Notes under the pieces: model-generated
The model's database searches: none
What the model was told of the DNA's origin: nothing
The model's input: only the letters and a program-made list of their open reading frames with translations
Translations under genes and position numbers: made by a program
Shown here: in pieces, positions 48,501 to 60,500 of the stretch
Position numbering within the stretch: the first letter of the stretch is position 1
Layout of the letters: every line of letters starts with the position of its first letter
NCBI GenBank assembly: GCA_030248215.1
Contig: JASANG010000552.1
Location: forward strand, 1-64,000
Source of the DNA: Enoplolaimus lenunculus
Lineage: Eukaryota > Nematoda > Enoplea > Enoplida > Thoracostomopsidae
Direction of reading: 5' to 3'
DNA: 64,000 nt

Positions 48501-51500
48501 AAAATTTTGACGCGGGTATACATCGGTGAGTAAACAATTTTAAACAGCGGGTAAAAATTTGATAATCTTCACCCTTTGCGCACCTAAAATTTCTATAAGA
48601 AACTTGAAACCAGATTACGTAGAAAAACTTGAATTTTTAAACTGTTTTTACCGTATGAGTGAAAAATACGTATTAAGTAACATCAATGCGCTGTAAATTT
48701 ACACAATTGTATTGAACACAGAAGAAAAAATTCGGGCGGGTAACGGTAAAGCAAATTTTGCAAGCGTAATATATTCGCGGTAAAAAATAGAATTTTTACG
48801 AGTAAAGCGCAGCGCGGGTAATAAAATCTTTACCCAATAACACTTCTGATTCGCACCATCCACAATTATGTGATGCTGTTTTACCTGTTAGATTCATAAT
48901 AATAAAACCCGAGGGCACATATGAGCGTCATTCCGTCCTAAGTCGAATGTACGAGCTTCAGCTCATAAAGTGAACAATATTTAAGGTACAAATATGAGCT
49001 GTGTTGAAAATGTGCCCAGGTCACAAAATCAGTTCGAGAGAATTGCACTATGGTTTTCAAACAAGTATGCACAAATGAACTTTGTATACAATCTAATCTT
49101 AGTATATGTATTTCATGAAAAATGCCATGTTTTATAGTCTCTTACTTTCATAGCTCCAAACAGAATACCTCCGTCCAAAATAGTAGACTCCGTGATGACA
49201 GATTACATTAAATATGATGAAAAAAATTGCGTTGAATATTTTTGAGTAACAAACACTGGTTTACGTTTAAGGTAAGCTTTACATTCCGAACCGGATGTCA
49301 ATAATTTTTAGTTTATTTGTTCAATTTTCCGTTTTATTTATATCGCGTAACGTTATACGTTGAAAATAAAAGTATCTATAAATTAGCAATTCCGTCAAAA
49401 ATAAAACGCTTTTTACCCATTCTCACAATGAGTTGCCCATAGGCAACTCAGCGCAGTATATATACGTTAAATAATATATATCGCACAGTGTTTAACAATT
49501 GCAACACGTATACATAGTACTAAATCACCACAAGACGTGAGAACACCCTCGTGCTCGAGCATCAAGCTCCAATAGCTGAGTGGTGATGGTACATGCCTCC
49601 CACTCCAGTCACTGGAGTTCGAATCCTAGCATAAAAGTAGGTCTCAGGGAAATTCGAATATATTCATTTGATAAATGATTAAACGCTTTTTGCATTTCAA
49701 GCAGCATCTTTCAGAATATCTACTTCTTTTTAAACGGAAAAACTGTGAAATGAATAGCAAGCGTAGCTAAACGTTATTATCTCGTAATCGGACGGTAAAT
49801 CTGAGCAAGTTCTCCATGTTCAACGCTTTTATTTACTTGAATAACTTTAACGCATAATGTCAATTACGCCACATATGTTTTGCATACCTAAACATGGGGC
49901 CGGCGTTAGAATAGTTTGACCCCTTCGGACAGGTCCGAGGCACCCCGATAAAATGTTTCAAGGCTCTTTATCCTTATGGTCTGCGAAAAATGTTTTAGTT
50001 TGTGAAGATGCGGGTTCCTCAATGTCGGAGCACTTAAATTGAAAAGTTTGGGTTGCGCTACCGATGCACTACATAAGACTTTGTATGATAACAAGTTTAA
50101 ACGTTCAAATGAAATTTTCCTACTTCTAAAACTGCATTCTTCAAGTACACGGGAACTGGTGTGTCTGAATATCAATAGCCACCCCTAATAATAGATGGGT
50201 GTCACTGACATCATTAAAAATCAAGCAAAACTAAAGTTTCGCGTTCGAAATTAAATTAATCTGCATGTCTTCTGACTCCTGATTGTTAACAAAACCGCAT
50301 TTCTTTGCCGCATTTGATGGCCGCTCTGTTATTGCGCTGGTCGCTGGACTCCTGTTTGACACCCGTATAAAAATCGTTGCCGCGTCTCTGCTACATGACC
50401 TTTAGTAAATAATTTTGCCAATAGCCAATATTACCAACGAACAGCACCTGTTGAAACAAGTTATTTGCCTGAAAGCCAAATATCTGGTCACCGCGAGTTA
50501 ACTCAAAGATGACAATTTTTGCCATGCATTCCGATTTATTATAACTACGAAATAGCAAAGAGCTATTAACTGTGCGTTTTTAGGTAATCAAACCTGTAAC
50601 TCATTTGATGCGGTAAAACAGAATTTCATTTCGTTAAAAGTATACAAAATACATCTTTCTTCATTTACAAGTTAACGTTTGTTCGATCTGTAATGTTTGT
50701 GAAATCATGACGAATATTTTTGCTTTTCACCATCATTTGCCTTGCAGAGAGAGTTCATCTCGCGAAACTGTAGTTTTACAACCCGAACACGTTTTTGCCG
50801 GCATCTGTTAATGAAATTAACCGCTTACGCAAAAAAATGTACTGCCTGCGGTATTTCGAAAAAAAGTTGTTGTAGTAAAAGAGCAATACTTATAATATTC
50901 AAAAACTTGATAATCTGAAAAGTTCACAGTAATTTTTTTACACGAGGCGTGACAGGCTGTTTAGAAATGTCCCGATATCACAGCCTATGATGTCCAATCG
51001 GCTGATTTTCTACCGGAAAAAGTGGTCTCGTTCGATTTTTACTTGGATTGGCCAAGGGCCAAGGCACGATTTTTTTATCTTGGAAATTGCGCAAAAAAGA
51101 TAACGAACAAACGTCCAGACGTAGCCAGATTTTGAAGTTTAAATAAGTTTGATTTTCTTCTCGAAAGTTGCCCAATGCAACGAAAACGTTTGCCTAGGCT
51201 GATTAACGTATGAAAAATGCCCAAGGCAATTCTCACACCTATAGCCCTAGGCTCGGGTTTCTGTGGGGCCTCATCTTATGAACAATAATTGTGCTTTGAT
51301 TGTATATATTTTGTCGTTCTGTAAATAGTTTTCTCGAAAAATCTTCGCAGCTTCGTGGTATCTTAAGTGCCGTCTTATATTTTCAGTCGTTCTAGCATTC
51401 AACCGGGCGATTATATTTGTGTCATAACTCATAAACACCGGTCTATCTGGATAAGAACAAACCTGGGCAATTTGCATATATAGATATTATGCACACTGCC

Positions 51501-54500
51501 AAAAATGTTGAGTCAAATTGACTCCCTCTGAAATAGGCTCTACGTCACTACACAATCTGAGTCAAATTCGACTTTGACTCTGGCGGTGTTGAATTTGGCT
51601 CAGTTTGTGTAGTCACGTAGAGCCTACTTCGAAAGAGCCAATTTGACTCACCATTTTTTGCTGTGCACCTATGTTAAGATCGGGTCACACTTATCGCTTG
51701 CTTCTTCCGCGAGTTTTATTTCCTGCCCTATTTGGCCTCATAAACTTGTACAGGCTTTTGAATAACCAGCTGGCACAAATATGTCAGAACTTCTTGCTCA
51801 CCACGATCGCACTCAAAAGTATTTGGCTACGTTATACCCTCTCAAAACTGCCGAGCTTCATGAATATGTTGCAGGCCAATCTTTTATGCATCAAATTACC
51901 TATTGGCATATGCCAATCTAGTAGTCTGAGCAAATACTACATTGGCCTAGGCCAAATCGCTATCATAAGATGTAGCAAAACAACAGTGATGTAAAACTAA
52001 CACGGATTGGTTTAACGGTGTTGCGTCTGTCCAAATAATCAAATCTGATTGGTCTATAAGTTTAATAACAGTTTAGCCTAGGCCAAACTGCTATTACATA
52101 AAATTGGCGATTGGCCTGCGCCAATTAGCGATTGGCCTGAAAAGCAGATAAGCCTACGACATATATGTTTTTGAGCATTACAAAATATGTTGTTTAGCAA
52201 TTTTAAATACAAAACATCAAACCATGCTTCGGCTTCGTTCGCACTTATAGTAAAATTTTGAAATGTTTAACAGGGGTGGATCCAGGGGGGTGGGGGATGC
52301 ATCCCCCCTCCGGCTGCCGAGTATAAATTTTTTCAGAGTTAAATACGTATTTATAACTCAAACTTTTGTTCCGATATCTGAACATTTCACAGTGGTTTAG
52401 TGGCTTCGCTCTGAAACTCAGTAGAACTAATTTTCTCTGTGCTTTGATAAGTTTTAAAATGCGTCCTGCTTCTCGCTCGCTTCGCTCTCGAGTTTGGGAA
52501 GTCCTCCCCCCTGTCTGCGCCGGCACTGCGAGGGAGTTTCTCCAGTGTGGGGGAATATAAGTGCCGATTTGGCTACAGAGGGTCTGCATCGCCTGCATCC
52601 ATCTGCTTGTGGACCCTGTAGCCTATGCGCGAACTTAAACCTACACCTAAACTTTAGCCTAACGCGTAGGCTCAAGCTGAAGCCTAAACCAGAGTCTAAA
52701 CCTAAACTTCTGAATAGCCTAACCTTTTGGGAACTTGGGATTTTACCCGCGAAATTAGCAATTTTGAGAAATTGGGATATTACTCAGAAAATATGGAGGG
52801 ACCTGTTCTTTACATGGGCCAGTGTGTGTGTGACTTGTGGCTGTTTTTATATGCGTAAAAATATGTATGAACCGAGCCAAAACTTAACATATTCCACTAG
52901 TGCACCCCCTTACCAGAAATTTCTGGATCCGCCACTGCTGTTTAACCCTTTTGGTCCACCAATCAGTACCGCCGCTACCGCTCCCTATTTTCTCTAGATC
53001 GGACCGGCAAACCGATCTGCCATACCATTCAGCTTTAATTTTGTGTTGAGATTGAGTACATGTAATACGAACCGTTCGTCTAACGTCCTGCTCGTCCCGC
53101 TCGTGAGCTTTAATCCTGTGGTCTCTGTCTGTGTAGCTTCTTCGTTGCCTTGATTTTACATTCGGGCTTCAACTCGCTATAAATGACAAATCGGCGTAAC
53201 CGTGATTCGTGTTCCAACCGTACTGTAACCAAATTCAATACCAAGGATTAATGCTAAAACTTACATTTGGCCCATCTCTCTTATGGCTCGCATGGTTTCA
53301 CTCCATGCTAGAAAAAGTGATTTAATTTAAACAGCGCTCATTTTGACCGGCTTCGTCCTATTCTAGTATAATGGTTTTAAGCGATCCAGGTTTGGTGGTC
53401 CACGGGTACCCAAGCGGCGACAGCTAAACTATAGTATTTTGATTGTTATGTAAACGACGCTTTCAAACAAAGAACAACATGAAATTATGCGCAACAAATG
53501 TAGTGTTAGAAAACTGTTTAGTGCTTTAGCAAATCTGCCCAGTAAAATAAAACTTTCTAAACAAAGTATTTGCCATAAACTCGATAAACCGACAAAGAGG
53601 CAGACTAAAGATACAGGACCTGTAGTTACTAGAAAATAGAAATTTTAACGACAACTATGTATAGAGAGTATAACACGCGTAAAACTCAAAAATCTTCCAC
53701 TGACAACAGCGATGTCTCAACACACATGCTGCCAAATACATTTTTGAAATGTAAATATTTATTTATGACAAAAATTTAGTTGTCCAACTCTATCTGCCTC
53801 TCTCTTTCTTAAACAGTTGAGTTTGCACACATTGTTGCGGTGTGAACTTAAAAACGTTGTCAAAAAGTATAAATTTTTGAGTATACATACGCGACTAAAG
53901 AAGAAACTGCGTTTTCTGGCAACAAACAGTGATAACTGTGTTGCTGTCTTGTACTGGCACTAAAAATAGGCATTGGCACTTTATATAAACCAGCTCATCA
54001 CTGACTATTTAGAAAAATAATTAATAATGATTTTTTCGCATTAATGAGTAGCCCAAATTCCAACCGGCCCAATGGGCATTTGACCAGTCCTCCAGATGGC
54101 CAGTCCAGCCCTGCTACTGGATTGACCCGAATAATAAGGGGGGTCCCCATTTTGAGTACCAATCAATAGGAGTCCGTATCCCTAATAAGAGTCCGTAAGC
54201 CGATAGAGTCCCTAAACCCTAATTAGAGCCCATAAATGTCAATTATACCCAATTGTACCGCATAAACGACTCTATGCCCAAACAATTTGAGTTCGAAACT
54301 TTATAGCCTTGCATTATCGCCTTAAACGTTTAATTCAACGGACAGTTGCAGTCAGTACCGAATATATATCATTATCGAAGGACGGCGGAAGGCGGGTTAA
54401 AAATAAATAACAGTCCGTAACCGAATGACAAGGAAGGGTACCCTCTGGAGAGGCCAAATAAATATCAGTCCCCCCTCTTATTCGGGTCACTACAGTATGT

Positions 54501-57500
54501 TGTACTTGATGTTCTCATAAATTTACAACGACAACTACTTAACAGGGAACCACAGATAAGCGCAAAGTGCCTATGTCAAGTCGTAAGATATTTGAAATTC
54601 TGAGCGACCGTTTAAAACGAATATTACGTTGGAATTAATTAATGTAAAAGTATACAATTTGAAGCAAATATCGTCAATTCAACACAAAATCCAGATCCGT
54701 CTTCAATGGCAGCAAAAGCGTTCTCGAAGATTTAAAAAAAACTAAAATTGGGACATTATTTTTTTAATTGTTGCAACGAGGTTCTTATCTGGGTTTGGAA
54801 CCTGCCCGATACTATGCCCAAAGTTTGGACAAACGAACCTTGATGTGGCCAACCCTATGTTTAGGATCAAGCATGAAATATTTGACAACCGATCGCTTAC
54901 GAGCAAGGACGAATACCGGGAGTTTCCGGGATCGATCGTCCACCAGACCCCAATGAAATGGAAAATTTGTTTCGCAATTGACTAAAAAGATCGCATCTGG
55001 CGTTTCGATCGAGAGTTTGCATTTGTTCAGAATGTGTCTGAGTTTTTGCTCGCTTCACTGGCGCACAATCCTGACTACGCATGAGTTACAAAAGTTTCCG
55101 CTAACAGTACCCAAGCTTATCCATAAGCCAAAATTTGCGCTTACTGTTCGGGACCAGGTGTCGAAACAGCAATTTTAAAGTGTTTTCCACTTTTTCATAA
55201 GGTGATAAAATGTCTTACACTTCACAAACATCCGATTCAAACCAGTTGCCAGCTCATCCTATTTGTGGAGGGGCAAACAAATATAGAATGGTTTGCGTTT
55301 GAAATAAAGGCGTACAATTGAAACTAAAATTGTTTCGGGAGATTTAGTAGGGGGCTGAGCCACCCTTGGCCCTTTCAGGATACGGGACCGAACTGTTTTA
55401 CGATGAGTAACTTTGTCATATCTGACAAGAAATTTTGACAAATTTTCACACCTTCAACTGCTGTATTGTTGTGTACATACTCTGAACGTTATACTATTGT
55501 CGTTTCTTTTGCAGACACACATCAAAAACTCAGCGCACAAAATGTGATTGCAAAAATTTTTTGTGCAATTTGCTCTGAAACTTGTGTTGTTATACAAAAC
55601 GCATCTTCAACAAAGACAAATCTTTTATACCTTCAATATTTCAGTTTTGAGTACAAAATTGCTTTCGATTTTTAGACAGTCGTTAAATATACTGTCAAAA
55701 AATACTGAAGAATTTATAAAGTTTACACGTTGTAGGACTGAACGAAAAAGTACTCATAAAAACACTTTTGTAATGTTTTCGGTTCTTATAACAATTACAA
55801 ATCGATGTAACATTTTTGTTGGAAATTAAATATTTTAAGGTAAATGCGCTATCACACGATCACAGCCGCATTTATGTGTACAGACCAATTTTTAATAACA
55901 ACCTGCCTAAAATGTTAACTGCAGGTTTATAGCCTGCTTAAACTGTTGGGAAGCAAAAAGTATCCGAGAAAAACATGGTTTATACTTTAGACCAATATTT
56001 TGACTATGGGATACATGTTTGGATAAAGGTGCGAGCCGAACCGGCGCACAGCTTAATCTGAGGGTCTGTATTCTGAAACATTTGTACCATTTATCCGCAG
56101 CTGCGTCATATGAGATGTAGCTTTCCAACCAGCGAACGGTGAGCTTCGAAATTCAACTCAGTTTTATATCATTTAATTGGTTTTACCTCTCTGTCAATTT
56201 TGATATAATTGCAGAAGTTCGTCAGTTTGAAAACCAATCGCTAACTGGAGATAGATGCTATATGCATTTGAAAATATAAGTCCTGAAATGGTGGATAGTT
56301 TTACCGCCGTATTAATCAGGTAGCTATTCGACCATTCCTGCAGCGAGCATCCTGTTTTTAAAAATGTACCAAACGTGTAAATGTTGTTTCTGTATTTTGA
56401 GTCCCGAAGCTCCAAAACCTTGCGGTCAAAATCGCAACGGCACTTGTACACTTCTCTCAAGCTTATAACCCTAAACCTGAACTTAAACTTAACCTAAGCC
56501 TAACAATATTAATGAATCGTAAGTTATTCCAATATTTGCAAATGTTGAAAACCCGAAAGGAAAGAAAGTGTACAAAGAGCAGAAGCAAAAATGAAGTCAC
56601 AACCTCTTAAAACCATCCAAAAATAGAACCTTCTCTCAAACCATATTTATCAATAAAATACAAATCTAATAATTCATAATATCTGGTTTTCAGCGTAAAA
56701 AAATGCCATAATTTACATTAAAACTTATAGCCCCAGCAACAAAATTATATTGCACAACAACTTTTACAACGTATGCTTCGATTGGTTGACCAACCAAGTT
56801 ATTACCAATAAAATATTTTCACTTCAAAATAGGGTTACCTGTGGCGTATCATCAGCGAGCACGGGTTCAACTAATAGTATATTCTCACAACGTCGTGTTC
56901 AGTTCAAATTGTTAATAGGGTTCAAGCGAACTGTCCCTTATTCACAGCAGAAAAAATATATAAAATCGTCACGATTTGACGTGACGCTTTAAAAACCAAA
57001 TTTCGCAAAGGTTTTAGGTACGGCGTTTGTTCATATATGTCTTATGACCAAACATTAGGGTTAAAAATCGTTGGAAACTGTTTTTTCGCCCACATAATTT
57101 GTAACTGTTTTAAATAGCATGATGTCTTTTTCCAAGTCCGTAGCCAGCTCATCTTGCTATGGGGGTTGAAAATTTTTCGTGACGGAAATACAAGGGCTGC
57201 CGTTGTCCTACAAACGAAGTTAAAAATTTTATGGGGGGGGCAAATTTTTTTCAGGATGGAATGAGGACTACGGGCCATTTCTTTCACTGAATAACGCGCT
57301 TCACTACCTGTTGAAAGAAAAAAATTTACGAATGTTCCCAATAATCAGATAGACCAACCACATTCATAGTTTAAGCCAAAAAAACTTGAAACTGCACGTA
57401 AAATTATTTTCGTTGAGGTTAGTTTTGGTATGAAACACTCACAAGATCATTTCTGACTACTGTATAAACTCAAGCGTAACCTAGCATGAGCACCTGATGA

Positions 57501-60500
57501 GCTATTTTTGAAAATTAAATGAACGCAATAGGCCTCAGAAACATGTGCAGAAAATATAAATTTAACAGACTATTTTCAGTTAGAATTCAAGCATAATAGT
57601 CGACTCCAAGGTAATACGAAAATGGCTTCAAAATTAGATATTTTAATCAAGCAGTAGCGTGGCGACCATGGCTCTAACTGCTGCTTTGAAATTGACCAAT
57701 AAAATAAGTGCAATGATTTGAACGCGCTCTATATATTATATAACAGAAATAGTGCAACCAGATCCGAAGCAGCCAGCCCCGTATCTTCGATTTTGGGGGG
57801 TACCCCAAATATAGGCCAACCGCCGCTGTGATTTACATTGCAATGAGTTTGATTTAAGTTAGCATTCTTCAAGGAGTTATGCAACCACTGTAACAAACTT
57901 ACCAACGCAGTCAACGGATCAATCCCTGTTAGTAGTTGAGGATTTGTAACAAGAGTTGGAGTCGGAGTACCATTGTGTATCGATTGAGCAGACGCTAGTT
58001 GAATTGCACCGGAGTTCGAAATCACTCCTGGGGGCTGGCTTTGAATAACTCCACCGCCAACACATGTTGGGACAATACTTACAGGAGTGGACACACCAGG
58101 AGCTCCGTTACTCGTTACTGAGCTGAGCGGCGAGTATGTGCCAAAAATCGGTTGGGGAATACCAGCTCCGGCTAGGGTCAACGGATGACAGATTGAGGTA
58201 CCATTTGCTGTTGGGAGGCTTGCGCACTGTAACGCTGACACTGTCGCTACTGCATTTAAGGCGGGTGACCCTTGACTACAGGGTACTACTCCAGAAAGGC
58301 TAGCAACAACTGGCACAACCGCGGCATTGTTATTCGAGCATGATGCTTGCAATTGTGTTTGTAATGCAGCTTGTATAGTTTGTTGCTGTTGCATTTTATG
58401 TGCGCTGTCAGTTTTGAGTTCTTGATGATTAGAAAATTGGGCGAACAGTGTTCTGCCTCGAAGGGTTAAAGGGGTTGCGGCGCAAAATCGAATCAATCCG
58501 GCAGCTTGAATATCGTCTTCGTATTCGACAAATGCCTAAATAATTATTTCACGCTGGCAGACCAAATTTTCGGCTTGGTTGCAAACAGGGTGCAACCGAA
58601 ATTCCGGTTCCGGTAGTGAAATCCGATATTTTAACTACGTATCCGGTCCCGGTAAGAAGTCCGGTATTTTTTCACCGAAATTTCCCGGTATGTTCGGTAT
58701 TGAAAATTTTGTCTCATTCGAAAATTTAAGAAAAATTGGCATATTATTCTAACTTATTTTTCTAAAATTGCCTGCGCGTGTATTGCCAAAATTTTCCAAT
58801 TGTGCCATTACTTCATAATTTATCATATGTTTCCACCTACTGCATTTGTTTCAGCATTTTGGTATTACAAATGGTGTGTTTACAGCATTAAAAGCTAAAA
58901 AAGAGCGCTTAAAATTGAACTTTTCGGTAAGAACTATTGTTTATTTTCCGATTCCGGTTCCGGTATTTTTTAACTTTCCGATTGCTGTTCCGATTTCGGT
59001 ATTTTATAATTCCGGTTGGATCCTGGTTGCAAACGAAAGCTACGGTCTGTGAAACTAATTTGAAGATCATTTTCAATACTTGCGAACGAATTCTTAATTA
59101 ACTAAAAATGCAATTAATGAAACAAATCAGGTTCTTGTGCATTTGCGTCCGCTGTTCAGGTTAAGAGATAGGTTTAGCCTAAATTTTTTTAAACATAAAG
59201 CCAACGATAGGCGTACACGTGGAGGAGAAGTGTTCAAGAGCCAAGAGTCAAACCGGAACATTAAAACGCTGATGATTACCTGATTTTTGCCTTTTAGCAT
59301 CAAATAGTTTGTTACTTTGCCGAACGGAACACAAATTTGCATTAATTCTGAATCGGTGAAATCTGATGGTAAATTTCGTAAATGAACTACGCGTGAACGA
59401 ATCAAGTTTGTTGTTGAAACGGTGACAGTGGACATAATTGCGGCTGGTTCAAGTTTAATCTGAAAAGCATTTCGAGTAAAATTCGTTTTACTTATTCAAC
59501 ACAGATGCAGTAGCGGATCCAATGACCAGTGGTCCACCTACGACAGAGCAGAATGTATATATTAATGCTAGAAGAAACGTTGCTAGTGATGCGAGCCAGA
59601 AGCCAAATCCAATTTTAGCATTAAATCCTAACCCAAAGCTCTGGTTTTGAAACCACGGGGACCCTTGATCTTTAATGTACTGTAGTGACCCGAATAAGGG
59701 GGTAATAAGAGGGGGTCCCCATTTTGAGTCCCAACCAATTTGATTCCGTGTCCCTAATAAGTGTCCGTAAGCGGATAAAGTCCCTAAACCCTAATTAGAG
59801 TCCACAAATGTCAATTATCCCTAATTATAGCGCATAAATGACTCCAGGATCAAATAAGTTGAGTTCGAAACTTTAAAGCATACTTAAGTTTGAAGGTAAT
59901 TCTTTGGTTTAACCGTACATTATCGCGCAAGCTTTGGATTGAAGACCGACCAATAAACGTTTAATTTAACGGATAGTTGCAACACCGCACATATGGCAGT
60001 AGCGAAAGACGGCGGAGGGCGGGTTTAAAATAAATAACAGACCGCAACCGTAACAGGGGGGTACCCTGTGGAGAGACCAAACAAATATCAGTCCCCCCTC
60101 TTATTCGGGTCGCAACAGTACAGACGTTCTTGAATCACTATTTAAATAAATTGGCTGGCATCAAAGCTTTAATCCAGTTAGAATATGGAGAACTCGATTA
60201 AATTCAAGACAAGCTAAACGGATATAAAGAACAATTAAACGAAACAGGTCAGTGTTGTTCGATACTCTACAAAGCTCCGATTACGTGCAGGGCTGCTAAA
60301 TGCTTTAACAAAATACCAGGGTACAACCGGAGGTCTATTGGTCTCCGTCTCCTGTTCGGGCTCCAGTAGAATTATCGCCGGAGGTTACGGCAATTTCGGT
60401 AGTGAAATTTTGCGTAATTTTGCAAAATTTATCTGTTTAGCGCGTTTTGTTTCACTTTTGTTACAATTTTCAAGAAAAGATTTCCAAAATTTCGCAGAAA

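Larger units (their letters stand above)
47923..57902 (-). other. ptb-1: PTB intron c-d (10 kb)
   Basis: The largest intron. It holds a tRNA-like sequence at 49566, a fold-back hairpin at 51491-51668, a GGCCTAGGCC-rich repeat at 51905-52150, a hAT-like element at 52271-52937, a TA-flanked MITE at 54117-54495 and a TAGCCAGCTC repeat at 57130-57275. Around 48470-48840 there is AT-rich repeat DNA with GGGTA motifs resembling 63361-63440. I see no further exon. Confidence 0.55.

Noticed and set aside
49906-50175. Minus-strand 89-codon frame considered as a LINE reverse-transcriptase C-terminus
   Set aside because: No RT motif and no flanking RT or endonuclease domains; similarity too vague to claim.
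52494-52997. 167-codon plus-strand open frame
   Set aside because: Mostly inside a hAT-like element with TTAGGC-type sequence and running past its end; no transposase or other domain motif seen.
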